From contig NZ_CABFKI010000007.1 of assembly GCF_901764995.1 (NCBI RefSeq), forward strand, positions 62,001 through 126,000: DNA of 64,000 bases, given 5' to 3'. Below the pieces are notes generated by a model. That model saw nothing but the letters and a program-made list of their open reading frames with translations, was not told the DNA's origin and did not search any database. Source of the DNA: Actinobacillus porcinus. GTDB taxonomy: Bacteria > Pseudomonadota > Gammaproteobacteria > Enterobacterales > Pasteurellaceae. The position numbers and the translations under genes were made by a program. Below, piece after piece: positions 18,425 to 27,544 of this stretch; the first letter of the stretch is position 1; every line of letters begins with the position of its first letter.

Positions 18425-19791
18425 GAAAGTTGCTTATAAACCTTTAAGGCATAAGCATCTGACATCCCCGCCATATAATCACAAATCACCCGTTTTTTCC
18501 CCTGTTCTGTCGCATTTAACCAACGATTAACCGTATTTCGCGGCAATAAACGGGTTGGATCGCTATCAAAAATTTGGAACATTTCCGTTAAAATGCGTTG
18601 CCCTTTATATTCAATACGTTGGGTTTCCACATCCCGAATCACATATTTAAACACAAAGGCTTTTAAAATATTTAATACACAAATCACATCATCCGGTAAT
18701 TCTGCGTTATAGCGCAATAAAGGATCGTCAAACTCCCCGCTCAATTTCCAACGAACGTGGGTAATAAAATAATTGACCAACGCCCCAATGGCATTTTTAC
18801 GCTCATAATGGTAATCGGAAAATAATTTCTTCGTCAGTGGATCCACCTGTTGACGCATCCAATCCGATGAACATTGTTTTAATTCATCATAAGCCACTTG
18901 CCACAAACTTGGCGTAATCATGCCCACCACAATAGCATCTTCCAAATCATGCACACCGTAAGCAATATCATCCGCCAATTCCATAATGCTGCAATCCAAA
19001 GATTTAAATCTTGTTTTCAAAAACTCATCGGGTTTTGACCGCGCTTTGGTAAAAGAGGTAAAAAGGCAACGATCCGCTTCATTCAAAGGCTCAAGCAACC
19101 AATTCATCATGGCTAAATCATCACGATACAACCCTTTGCTTGGTCGCCAATCTACGCTGCGTAAATTATGAGAATCCGTATGGGATGGCAATGGTAAGGC
19201 AGAATATTGCGGCGAAGCTTCATCTAAAATGGCAGGATATTTGACCAATCCCAACATGGTGCGGCGGGTTAAATTCATGCCCGCGTCAGGCGTATAAGGC
19301 TCAAGTTTAGTGATAATCCGAAAGGTTTGCGCATTACCTTCGAAGCCACCGTGATTACGCATCATGCCATTTAATGCGGTTTCGCCACCATGCCCGAAAG
19401 GTGGATGTCCAATATCATGGGCAAAACACAGGGTTTCAATTAAATCAGAACTGGGCAATAAAGGTTTTAATTGACGTTGTAATTCGTGCTTATCTTGTTT
19501 CAATTGGGTTGAAAGTGCGGTGAAACTTTCTGCAAATTTGAGTTGTGACGTCAAACTGCTCCCAATTTGCGCCACTTCTAAAGAATGGGTTAAACGCGTG
19601 CGGAAAAAGTCATTTTCACCCACCGCGTGAATTTGGGTTTTCGCTTGCAAACAACGGAAAGCCGCACTATGCAAAATGCGCGCACGATCTCGGCGAAATG
19701 GCGGACGAAAATCTTTTTCGCGCGCCGGATCAGGTAAAAAACGTTCAAGCCAACGGCTATTAATCGAAAGGGCATGAGTCAAGGATGTCAT
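18421..19791 (-). CDS. dGTP triphosphohydrolase-like HD-domain protein
   Basis: A 456-residue HD-superfamily phosphohydrolase of the dGTPase-like group, likely releasing triphosphate from dNTPs. The metal-binding H..HD..D set is visible: [10 protein letters not shown] near residue 67, then [16 protein letters not shown] near 122 and the aspartate in [13 protein letters not shown] near 272. It overlaps lrgB by four bases (ATGA), so it is co-transcribed as the last gene of lrgA-lrgB. Whether it prefers dGTP cannot be told from sequence. Confidence 0.9.
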   Translation of the reverse strand: MTSLTHALSINSRWLERFLPDPAREKDFRPPFRRDRARILHSAAFRCLQAKTQIHAVGENDFFRTRLTHSLEVAQIGSSLTSQLKFAESFTALSTQLKQDKHELQRQLKPLLPSSDLIETLCFAHDIGHPPFGHGGETALNGMMRNHGGFEGNAQTFRIITKLEPYTPDAGMNLTRRTMLGLVKYPAILDEASPQYSALPLPSHTDSHNLRSVDWRPSKGLYRDDLAMMNWLLEPLNEADRCLFTSFTKARSKPDEFLKTRFKSLDCSIMELADDIAYGVHDLEDAIVVGMITPSLWQVAYDELKQCSSDWMRQQVDPLTKKLFSDYHYERKNAIGALVNYFITHVRWKLSGEFDDPLLRYNAELPDDVICVLNILKAFVFKYVIRDVETQRIEYKGQRILTEMFQIFDSDPTRLLPRNTVNRWLNATEQGKKRVICDYMAGMSDAYALKVYKQLS

Positions 19792-20471
19792 AGGGCAAAA
19801 TAGATTAATTTAAAAACAAATGGTGCAAGAATTGAGCTGATAATACCACAAAGCACCAAAGAAATTGAACTATAGCTCCCGGCTTTTGGATCCACTTCCA
19901 TTACTGTCACAGTGCCCAAAGCGTGAGACATCGAGCCAATGGCTAAACCCATTGCTTCCGAGTTTTTCACCCGTAATTTTTTCAACACCAAATAACCAAA
20001 CATAGAACCTTGTAGCCCGGCTAAAACAACGCCTACTGCGGCAACTGCCGGCACACCGCCTAAATGACGAGAAATTTCCATGGCAATGGGCGTGGTCACG
20101 GATTTTGAAATCACGGTCGCCACAATGTCAGGATTCGCCCCCAGCAAGATCGCCATCAATGCCCCTGAAGCCATTGCCAACAGCGAAGCAACGGTGGTGG
20201 TAATTAAGATCGCTTGCCAACGCGCTGCAATTTGGCGCAATTGCTCATACAAGGGCAACGCCAACGCCACCACACTCACGCCTAATAAATTATTTAAGGG
20301 CGCATTACCTTGCATATAGGTATCATAAGGAATATCCGCCACCACAAGCAACGCCACCAAAATTAACACCGTTAACACGAAAGTGTTCAACAACATGGAA
20401 CGCAAACGCTTGTTAATTTGCAACGCTAAGGAAAAAGCGGCAATGGTCAATAAAGAAAAAAGGTAAATCAT
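19788..20471 (-). CDS. lrgB: LrgB/YohK-family membrane protein
   Basis: A 227-residue inner-membrane protein with about seven helices and the LrgB signature ([12 protein letters not shown] near residue 120; GSMSHALGT near 180). LrgAB/CidAB pairs act as holin/antiholin-like factors or as small-metabolite (pyruvate) transporters in Gram-positive bacteria; YohJK is the E. coli pair. It overlaps lrgA and the downstream gene by four bases each. Confidence 0.9.
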   Translation of the reverse strand: MIYLFSLLTIAAFSLALQINKRLRSMLLNTFVLTVLILVALLVVADIPYDTYMQGNAPLNNLLGVSVVALALPLYEQLRQIAARWQAILITTTVASLLAMASGALMAILLGANPDIVATVISKSVTTPIAMEISRHLGGVPAVAAVGVVLAGLQGSMFGYLVLKKLRVKNSEAMGLAIGSMSHALGTVTVMEVDPKAGSYSSISLVLCGIISSILAPFVFKLIYFAL

Positions 20472-20899
20472 ACGTTTTGCTCCTTAATTCGGCGTTTAAT
20501 CACTTTCTTGCGTAAATGTTTAAAAGAATTGAGAGAAAAAAGATAATCCCCTAACAACCCCACCACAATTAAGGTGACCATCGAGCTGATAAAATTCGGA
20601 ATCAGCAATGCTTTAGCTTGTGACAAAAGCAAATCTGAATATTTCATAATCCCGACACTCACCGGCACAAACAAAATCGCCATATAACGAATAATCAAAT
20701 TCGCCCCGAAAAAAATCCAATGTACATGAATAATTTGGGTCGTTAAACACAGGAATAAAATCAGCAAACCGACAATACTGGCAGGGATGCCAATAGGCAC
20801 TAAATTCGTCAACCACTCGCCAAGAAACAACATTAAGTATAAAATGGCAACGGAACGGATTAACTCAAAGGCATTTTGGAATAATTTAGATAGCTTCAT
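20468..20899 (-). CDS. lrgA: LrgA/YohJ-family membrane protein
   Basis: A 143-residue protein with four hydrophobic helices and the LrgA core (IGIPASIVGLLILF near residue 35; FVPVSVGIMKY near 80). ATG 20899 is preferred over an upstream TTG (20929) because the mature family start is close to the first helix. It is the holin-like partner of LrgB, translationally coupled. Divergent from the nuclease gene across about 100 bases. Confidence 0.88.
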   Translation of the reverse strand: MKLSKLFQNAFELIRSVAILYLMLFLGEWLTNLVPIGIPASIVGLLILFLCLTTQIIHVHWIFFGANLIIRYMAILFVPVSVGIMKYSDLLLSQAKALLIPNFISSMVTLIVVGLLGDYLFSLNSFKHLRKKVIKRRIKEQNV

Positions 20900-20998
20900 A
20901 GATTCAACTTTTTTTGAATTTTTGTACAAATATTTTACGCCAAAAATGCCGAAATTGTTACCCTAAATTAAGATAAAAATTTGATGTAAACCAAAATT

Positions 20999-21496
20999 AT
21001 GTTGAAAAAACGGCTTTTTTATCCCCTTATATTACTAGCCTTAACGTGCCATGCACAACCAAACCGCACCTTAGATTGTCTGGTTGTGGGCATTTCCGAT
21101 GGCGATACCTTTACCTGTTTAACTACGGAACACAAACAACTTAAAGTTCGTCTCAATGAAATTGACGCCCCCGAAAAAGCACAAGCCTTTGGCAATAAAT
21201 CTCGTCAAACGCTGGCGCAATTAATCCATAAACGCCCTGTTCATCTGGTGATTTCCGGCTATGATCGCTATCATCGCATCATTGCCACGGTGTATAACAC
21301 GCAAGGGGAAAACATCAATTTAAAAATGGTGCAACTGGGCATGGCTTGGGCTTACACCCAATATATGAAGCATGAAGAATATGCCCTTGCTCAACACCAA
21401 GCACAACAGCAAAAAATCGGATTATGGCAAGATCCTAACCCCATTTATCCGAGCGATTTTCGTCACCAAAAACGCAAAGCGCGGGAGTATCCATAA
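20999..21496 (+). CDS. secreted thermonuclease (SNase family)
   Basis: A 165-residue protein with a signal peptide (cleavage near CHA-Q, residue 20) and a staphylococcal-nuclease fold. The catalytic signature is intact: DGDTFTC near residue 36, [10 protein letters not shown] with Arg and Glu, and a third arginine in the YDRYHRI segment. It is likely a periplasmic or secreted Ca2+-dependent DNase/RNase. The TAA overlaps the ATG of csdA (TAATG). Confidence 0.9.
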   Translation: MLKKRLFYPLILLALTCHAQPNRTLDCLVVGISDGDTFTCLTTEHKQLKVRLNEIDAPEKAQAFGNKSRQTLAQLIHKRPVHLVISGYDRYHRIIATVYNTQGENINLKMVQLGMAWAYTQYMKHEEYALAQHQAQQQKIGLWQDPNPIYPSDFRHQKRKAREYP

Positions 21497-22692
21497 TGTT
21501 TAACGCTGAAAAATTTCGTCAGGCATTTCCTTATTTCCAACAACCTGATGCGGTGGTGTATTTGGATAATGCGGCCACCACACTCAAACCACAGGTATTA
21601 ATTGATGCCACCGGTGAATTTTATTGTTCCGCTGGTTCCGTTCACCGCAGCCAATATGACGCCAAACAGACCGCACTTTACGAACAAGCGCGCGACCGAG
21701 TGCGTCAATTGATTAATGCAGAAAGTCACAATGCGGTTATTTGGACCAGCGGCACCACCCAAGCCATCAACACCGTGGCTTATGGTTTAATGCACGCTAT
21801 TCAGGCAGGTGATGAAATCATTATCAGCGAAGCGGAGCATCATGCCAACTTTGTTACATGGCACGAAATCGCGAAAAAGTGCGGGGCAAAAATCCATGTT
21901 TTGCCTTTATTGGATAATTGGCTAATCGATGAAAAAGCCCTGCTCTCTGCGTTGAACACACGCACAAAATTAGTGGCTCTCAACTTTATTTCCAATGTCA
22001 CCGGCACAGAACAACCTATTGCGCATTTTATTCGCCTGATCCGCCAGCACAGCACCGCGCTCGTCTTAGTGGATGCGGCACAAGCCATTAGCCATACAAA
22101 AATTGATTTGCAAAAACTGGATGCGGATTTTATCGCCTTTTCCGCTCACAAAATCTATGGGCCTAATGGCATTGGCGTTTTAAGCGGAAAATTGACCGCA
22201 CTTGAACAATTACAACCATTCAATTACGGCGGCAAAATGGTGGATTTTGTCTCTAAAGAACGTATTCATTTTGCGGAATTACCCTATCGCTTAGAAGCCG
22301 GTACGCCCAATATTGCCGGAGTCATTGGGTTTAATGCGGTGCTGGAATGGTTGGAAAAATGGGATATAACGCAAGGGGAACAACATGCCATTCAACTGGC
22401 GGAACAAGCCAAAGTGCGGTTAAAAAATTACCCGAATTGTCGCTTGTTTGAAAGCCCACAGCCAAGCTCCGTGGTCAGTTTTGTATTTGATGACATCGCC
22501 ACTGCCGATATCGCCACTTTGCTCGCGGAACAGCATATTGCCTTACGCACCGGCGTCCATTGCGCCATGCCTTATTTAGCGCGTTTAAGCGTAACGAGCA
22601 CATTGCGTTTAAGCTTCGCCCCTTACAACACACCGGCAGAATTAAACCAATTTTTTGCCGCATTAGACAACACCTTGGATTTATTACAATAA
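21496..22692 (+). CDS. csdA: cysteine desulfurase CsdA
   Basis: Group II (SufS/CsdA) PLP-dependent desulfurase, 398 residues, that releases sulfur from cysteine as an enzyme-bound persulfide for Fe-S assembly or tRNA thiolation. PLP lysine is K219 in SAHKIYGPNG; the persulfide cysteine is C356 in RTGVHCAMP, the short loop typical of group II. The acceptor CsdE is the next gene, one base away. Confidence 0.95.
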   Translation: MFNAEKFRQAFPYFQQPDAVVYLDNAATTLKPQVLIDATGEFYCSAGSVHRSQYDAKQTALYEQARDRVRQLINAESHNAVIWTSGTTQAINTVAYGLMHAIQAGDEIIISEAEHHANFVTWHEIAKKCGAKIHVLPLLDNWLIDEKALLSALNTRTKLVALNFISNVTGTEQPIAHFIRLIRQHSTALVLVDAAQAISHTKIDLQKLDADFIAFSAHKIYGPNGIGVLSGKLTALEQLQPFNYGGKMVDFVSKERIHFAELPYRLEAGTPNIAGVIGFNAVLEWLEKWDITQGEQHAIQLAEQAKVRLKNYPNCRLFESPQPSSVVSFVFDDIATADIATLLAEQHIALRTGVHCAMPYLARLSVTSTLRLSFAPYNTPAELNQFFAALDNTLDLLQ

Positions 22693-22693
22693 A

Positions 22694-23080
22694 ATGAACA
22701 TCGAAGCCATTAAAAATGCCCCAAGCTGGGAAGAAAAATATCGTCAACTCATTCAATTAGGCAAAAATCTCACTAAACCCACTGATAGTGAATTAGCGCA
22801 ATGGCAACCCATTTCGGGTTGCGAAGTGAATTTATGGGTAAAAATCAGCGTCAATTCCGACCGCACTTTGCAGCTCAACGCCTATAGCGAAGCGCGAATT
22901 ATGAACGGGTTATTGGCGATTTTGATTCATGAAGTCAATGGCAAATCACTGGAAGCTTTAGCAAATTTTGATATGACCGCTCGATTTACCGAATTAGGTA
23001 TCGCCCAACGTTTGAGCGATACCCGATTAAATGGGCTAAAGCAAATTGAGCAAAAAATACGTGCTTTAGCGTTAGCTTAA
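22694..23080 (+). CDS. csdE: SufE-like sulfur acceptor CsdE
   Basis: A 128-residue SufE-family protein that accepts the persulfide from CsdA at C43 (ISGCEVNLW). The family C-terminal block SDTRLNGLKQIEQKI is present. It starts one base after the csdA stop. Its last nine bases overlap the convergent glycosyltransferase gene. Confidence 0.94.
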   Translation: MNIEAIKNAPSWEEKYRQLIQLGKNLTKPTDSELAQWQPISGCEVNLWVKISVNSDRTLQLNAYSEARIMNGLLAILIHEVNGKSLEALANFDMTARFTELGIAQRLSDTRLNGLKQIEQKIRALALA

Positions 23081-24162
23081 TATCAACCCAAACTCACGCA
23101 ATAAATGTTCATAATAAGAACCTTTCGGCACTTGATTAAAATACGTCATTTTATGGACGTTCGTTGACTGTAAAATCGCCAGAAAAGTTTGTGCATCAAA
23201 AGGCTCATTGGCGACAGCTTGCAGCACATGCGGCAAGGTGTCATCAACAAGCACACCTTGATAAGGTTTAAACTTCTTCGTTAAAACATCAAACATAATT
23301 TGGAAAAAGAAGTAATGAGGAATTTGCGTTTGACTATGCCAAAAATTCAACATTAACTGCAAACAATGGTGCAATAACTCACTCTTTTTATCGGCAGCGA
23401 TAAAGCTGTTTAGCATATTAACCGCATGCGTTGGCGACCAACCAAAATAATCTGAATTATAATGTTGCCAAAAAGATTGATTTTTGGCATGGGCATTGCG
23501 TTGGAACACAAAGAAATCCTGTTCAAATAACGCAGGGTTTAAAGGTGCGGTCAATAAAATGGTCGCATCCGCCCACACGCCACCATAAGCGCTTAACAAC
23601 GCTAAGCGCAAGATATCCGAAAAGAAGGTATAACCAAAGGCGGGGTTTTGTCGCTTCTGCCAAATAAATTCAGGCAAATCGATATAATCCGCAATGGTTT
23701 TATCCGTCAATCGAATCACTTCACATTCATCTTTAAAACGTTCAACGCTGGCAAAACAAAGCTTAACCATATCGGGTAAAGTTTCATCAATATCTTGTCC
23801 CCAATATTGCCAAATAATCTTCTTACCCGCTAAATTTTTCTTAGGCTTAATCTCAAAATAGGGCAACTGTTGGTCAAAATACTGCGTAATCACTTGCTCC
23901 CAAATGTTCGCCACATGTTGCATTTGCTCACGGTTTACTTCTCTTTGATAGTCAAACCACCGCTGCGGTTCCATTGTTTGGAAAAAATCCGACCGCTTGT
24001 ATAGTTCGATATAAAATTGTTTTGCCAAGCAGTCTGTAAAATAAATAGGTTGCATCATACCGGGATCTTCCTGTTGTTGGGGAATTGAAAATTTTTTAAA
24101 CAGGGCAAACCATTCCCCCCCCCCACCCCGAAAGCGGTAACAATCGTAATTTCTTTCGTCAT
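23072..24162 (-). CDS. capsule/LOS-type glycosyltransferase, phase-variable and out of frame here
   Basis: The downstream frame encodes a GT32/Caps_synth-like transferase: IIWQYWGQDIDETLP, then SDILRLALLSAYGGVWAD with the DxD-region aspartate. The true start is ATG 24162, giving MTKEITIVTAFGVGGG, a start typical of Haemophilus surface glycosyltransferases. A run of ten G at codons 13-16 shifts it into a dead frame that stops at 24057-24055 after 35 residues. Eleven (or eight) G would give one frame of about 363 residues. As sequenced it is OFF. Probable role: adding a sugar to lipooligosaccharide or capsule; the sugar is unknown. Confidence 0.85.
24115..24124 (-). repeat. G10 homopolymer (C10 on plus strand) in glycosyltransferase start
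   Basis: Ten C on the plus strand, followed after one A by four more. Homopolymer slippage would toggle the reading frame: 11 or 8 is ON, 10 is OFF. Read errors in homopolymers should be excluded. Confidence 0.9.
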
Positions 24163-24209
24163 GAGAAATCTCTCTTACATCAAAAATTTTTGCTGAGGTT
24201 AGACAATTT

Positions 24210-24539
24210 TTACACAAACACATTTTGCACCAGCACCATATACAAAATCGTGCCCACTGCCATGGATAAAAACATATTTTTCTTCCATAAATGTAGCCAT
24301 AATGTGACCGCACCTGCGATAAAATCGGGCAAGCCATGATGCTCTTGAAAGAGATCCACGTTTTTATACACATAAATCACCAACATCCCAAACATTGCCG
24401 CGGGCAACACTTTGCCTAAATAACGAATATATTCAGGCACAGGGCGATTGGCAGGGAAAACCCAAAATGGAATTAGACGGCAAATTTGCACCCCAAGCAC
24501 GCCCATGGCAATGGTGATAATTTGTTCGTTAAGCGTCAT
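24210..24539 (-). CDS. azlD: AzlD-family small membrane subunit
   Basis: A 109-residue protein with about four helices, partner of AzlC in branched-chain amino acid (and possibly methionine) export. ATG 24539 follows AGGGAGTTAATC and overlaps the azlC stop by 11 bases; the longer in-frame start at 24578 is unlikely. It shows the family segment IPFWVFPANRPVPEYIRYLGKVLP (residues about 25-48). Confidence 0.88.
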   Translation of the reverse strand: MTLNEQIITIAMGVLGVQICRLIPFWVFPANRPVPEYIRYLGKVLPAAMFGMLVIYVYKNVDLFQEHHGLPDFIAGAVTLWLHLWKKNMFLSMAVGTILYMVLVQNVFV

Positions 24540-25287
24540 GATTAACTCCCTGTTGTTCGCTCTGCGCATTGTGTTCAATGCGGGCTAATTTGCCGGCTAA
24601 TTTCGGACGGCGTAAGGTTAAAATTCCCCAAATGGCAAATAAAGTGGGGATTAAGAAGTTCTCTTTGCCGACAGCGACTAAGAAAAACAGCGTGACGCCT
24701 AAGCCAATAAGCGAACTTTCGTGGGATTTTTCTTTCATCCAGTTTTCCGCAAAAATCACAATAAACAACGCCGTCATTGCAAATTCCACGCCTTGAAGGC
24801 TAAAAGGCAGAATATTGCCAAATAAATTACCGATTACTGCACCGCTCACCCAATATATTTGCAAGAACAAGGTGACCCAAAAGTAATACCAACCTTTGTC
24901 TAAGTGCGGTGGAATTTTTGCCATATAATTTAATGAAAAGGATTCGTCCACCAACGCAGAAATAAGATACCAGCGTTTTTTACCGTTTTGTACGCCGTAT
25001 TTTTCCAACATCGAAATACCATAAAAAATTTGGCGACCGCTCACCATTAAGGTCACAAGCAAGGTGGCAACTGGCGCAAAAGGCGACACCAAGGAAGCGG
25101 CGATAATAAATTCCACTGAGCCGGCATAAATTAATAGCGCGGCAAAAAAGGGATACCACACATCAAACCCCAAGGCTTTCATATAAACGCCGTAGGAAAT
25201 ACCTAAAAATAAAAAGCCCGAGATCATGGGGGATGAATAAGGAAAGGCGGCTTTTGCTGCCGCCCAAATTTGCTGTTTTGTTGCCAC
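24529..25287 (-). CDS. azlC: AzlC-family amino acid exporter subunit
   Basis: A 252-residue protein with about seven membrane helices and the AzlC signature: GFLFLGISYGVYMKALGF near residue 25 and SALVDESFSLNY near 110. With AzlD it forms an exporter like YgaZH/BrnFE, which move branched-chain amino acids and methionine. It begins two bases after the metR stop, so all three form one operon. Confidence 0.92.
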   Translation of the reverse strand: MATKQQIWAAAKAAFPYSSPMISGFLFLGISYGVYMKALGFDVWYPFFAALLIYAGSVEFIIAASLVSPFAPVATLLVTLMVSGRQIFYGISMLEKYGVQNGKKRWYLISALVDESFSLNYMAKIPPHLDKGWYYFWVTLFLQIYWVSGAVIGNLFGNILPFSLQGVEFAMTALFIVIFAENWMKEKSHESSLIGLGVTLFFLVAVGKENFLIPTLFAIWGILTLRRPKLAGKLARIEHNAQSEQQGVNHDA

Positions 25288-25289
25288 CG

Positions 25290-26219
25290 TTACAACTCCA
25301 ATACTGACAAACCGGGTAAGGTTGAAAAACTTTGCGCTTTTACCGTTTCATAAAAATCATCCATATAAGCCCGATTGCCGTCATGTTCACGAAAGGCGCA
25401 ATATAAATTACTCTGCAAACCTTTTGCGGTAATTTTACGCGCCACCACATAACCGCGCTCTAAATAAGGTTGCACCGCCCAATAAGGCAATGCCGCAATA
25501 CCGCGCTTACTGGCAACCAACTGAATAATCGCAATGGTTAATTCACTGGTGCGGCGTTCAGGGTTAATACCTGCCGGTTTAAGCACCTTGCGCAAAAGAT
25601 CTAACATATCATCCGGCACCGGATAGGTTATCCAAGTTTCATTGGCGAAATCTTCTGCATCCCAAACGTCTTTCGTTGCCAAAGGGTGATCCTTGGCACA
25701 CAACCCCACCATTTCGTAAGAAAACAACGGCTTATAAATCACACCTTCTGTTTCTTCCACTTCGGACACAATCGCCCAATCCGCACGATCTGTTAACAAT
25801 AAACCAATGGTATCGGTATGGAACCCCGACACAATATCTAATTCCACCAAAGGCCAATGCTGGCGAAAATTATCCATAGCAGGCATCAACCAATCAAAGC
25901 AAGTATGACATTCCACCGCAATACGCAACTGCCCCGCTTCCCCATCACGCACACGAGATAAATCACGTTCTGCTTCAATCACTTTCGGCAAAATCTCATT
26001 GGCGAGCTGAATTAAACGATCGCCTGCCGGGGTAAAACGCAATGGCGTGCTTTTACGTTCAAATAAAGGCAAACCGTATTGTTCTTCAAGGGCTTTAAGT
26101 TGGTGGGAAAGCGCAGACTGCGTAAGGTAAACCAGTTGTGCCGCTTGCGATACCGAACCTGTTGCTTTTAACGCAAGCAAGGTGCGTAAATGGCGCAATT
26201 CAAGAAAAGTGGGTTTCAT
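25290..26219 (-). CDS. metR: LysR-type regulator, MetR-like
   Basis: LysR-family activator of about 309 residues. The N-terminal winged helix contains LTQSALSHQLKALEEQ and LFERKSTPLRFTPAG. The effector domain keeps the MetR-specific ECHTCFDWLMPAMDNF segment seen in enterobacterial MetR (IECHSC), which binds homocysteine. An ATG two codons upstream (26225) is also possible; GAAGA spacing favours 26219. Co-operonic with azlCD, whereas the usual MetR neighbour metE is 15 kb away here. Confidence 0.85.
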   Translation of the reverse strand: MKPTFLELRHLRTLLALKATGSVSQAAQLVYLTQSALSHQLKALEEQYGLPLFERKSTPLRFTPAGDRLIQLANEILPKVIEAERDLSRVRDGEAGQLRIAVECHTCFDWLMPAMDNFRQHWPLVELDIVSGFHTDTIGLLLTDRADWAIVSEVEETEGVIYKPLFSYEMVGLCAKDHPLATKDVWDAEDFANETWITYPVPDDMLDLLRKVLKPAGINPERRTSELTIAIIQLVASKRGIAALPYWAVQPYLERGYVVARKITAKGLQSNLYCAFREHDGNRAYMDDFYETVKAQSFSTLPGLSVLEL

Positions 26220-26310
26220 TAACATTCTTCATATTCAACAATAATGTCCGCAATTCTAACGTAATTTTGACCGCGCTTTAAGATTTAGGAAAAAATTTTT
26301 ATCCCAATTT

Positions 26311-26353
26311 TGTGACAACGCTCACGGTAATGATTTGAGATTTGCAGTAATAT
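26311..26353 (+). promoter_or_regulatory. class II CRP promoter of the afu operon
   Basis: TGTGACAACGCTCACG (26311-26326) matches the CRP consensus TGTGAN6TCACA at nine of ten positions. A -10 like TAATAT (26348-26353) puts transcription near 26360 and the CRP centre at about -41.5, the class II position. No good -35 is present, as expected for an activator-dependent promoter. Confidence 0.65.
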
Positions 26354-26385
26354 GCCCCTAAATTTTTTCATTACAGGAGTACATT

Positions 26386-27426
26386 ATGAAATTAAAATCT
26401 CTTTCTTTCGCTGTAACCAGTGCGATTTTAGGTGTTGGGATGATTTTCTCAGCACAAGCAGAAGCCAAAGGACGCTTAACGGTTTATTGTTCAGCCACCA
26501 ATGAAATGTGTGAAGCGGTAACCAAAGCATTTGGCGAGAAATATGACGTTAAAACCCAATTTATCCGAAACGGTTCAGGTTCAACCTTTGCGAAAGTGGA
26601 AGCAGAAAAAGGCAATCCACAAGCGGATGTTTGGTATGGCGGAACCTTTGACCCACAAGCTCAAGCCGCAGAAATGGGCTTACTTGAACCTTATCGCTCA
26701 AAAAATATTGACGATATTATGCCGCAATTCCAAGACCCGGCTAAAACCAAAGGCAACTACGCATCCGCGGTTTATATGGGGATTTTAGGTTTTGGTGTTA
26801 ACACTGAACGATTGGCTAAATTAGGTATTAAAGACGTACCAAAATGCTGGAAAGACTTAACAGATCCGCGTTTAAAAGGCGAAATCCAAATTGCTGACCC
26901 ACAAAGCTCAGGCACCGCTTACACCGCGATTGCGACTTTTGTTCAACTTTGGGGCGAACAAGCCGCTTTCGATTACTTCCGCCAAATTCACCCAAATATT
27001 TCCCAATACACCAAATCAGGCATTACCCCATCTCGTAACGCCGCGCGCGGTGAAGCTACGGTAGGGATTGGTTTCTTACATGATTACGCAGTAGAAAAAC
27101 AACAAGGCGCACCGCTTGAATTAATCGTCCCTTGCGAAGGCACAGGCTATGAATTAGGCGGTTTAGGTATTATTAAAGGCGCGCGCAACTTAGATAACGC
27201 GAAATTATTCGTGGATTTTGTACTTTCACCTGAAGGCCAAGAAACCGCATGGCGCAAAGGCAATGCCCACCAAACCTTAACCAACACCAAAGCTCAACAA
27301 TCCCCAACCGCTTTCGACCCAACCAAATTAAACTTAATCAATTATGATTTTGAAAAATATGGTGCCACCGAAGAACGGAAACGATTGATTGAGAAATGGG
27401 TTCAAGATGTGAAATTGGCGAAATAG
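26386..27426 (+). CDS. afuA: periplasmic sugar-phosphate binding protein AfuA, copy 1
   Basis: A 346-residue solute-binding protein of the iron(III)/AfuA group with a signal peptide (cleavage near AQAEA, residue 26). AfuA of Actinobacillus pleuropneumoniae binds hexose and heptose phosphates and not iron. Conserved blocks include RLTVYCSATNEMCEAV, GNPQADVWYGGTFDP and DPQSSGTAYTAIATF. The ligand-loop segment is NGSGSTF here but GGTGAIL in the next gene. It is first in the operon under a CRP-type promoter. RBS ACAGGAGTACATT. Confidence 0.92.
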   Translation: MKLKSLSFAVTSAILGVGMIFSAQAEAKGRLTVYCSATNEMCEAVTKAFGEKYDVKTQFIRNGSGSTFAKVEAEKGNPQADVWYGGTFDPQAQAAEMGLLEPYRSKNIDDIMPQFQDPAKTKGNYASAVYMGILGFGVNTERLAKLGIKDVPKCWKDLTDPRLKGEIQIADPQSSGTAYTAIATFVQLWGEQAAFDYFRQIHPNISQYTKSGITPSRNAARGEATVGIGFLHDYAVEKQQGAPLELIVPCEGTGYELGGLGIIKGARNLDNAKLFVDFVLSPEGQETAWRKGNAHQTLTNTKAQQSPTAFDPTKLNLINYDFEKYGATEERKRLIEKWVQDVKLAK

Positions 27427-27446
27427 TTGTTCTATATAAATCAAGC

Positions 27447-27516
27447 GTAGGGTGGGCATCCTTGCCCACCATTTATATTCGATGATTATTTCGGTGGGCA
27501 AGAATGCCCACCCTAC
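27447..27516. repeat. long hairpin between the two afuA copies
   Basis: Arms of 24 bases (27447-27470 and 27493-27516) pair with one mismatch; the core is GGTGGGCAT..ATGCCCACC and the loop is 22 bases. It lacks a U tail, so mRNA stabilisation or partial termination after copy 1 is more likely than full termination. Confidence 0.8.
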
Positions 27517-27544
27517 AAATTACTGAAAATATAAGGAAACACCT

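Noticed and set aside
24163-24373. N-terminal extension of the glycosyltransferase frame
   Set aside because: Overlaps azlD antisense-free coding on the same strand, is rich in Cys/Trp/Tyr and unlike the family; the real start is ATG 24162 across the G tract.
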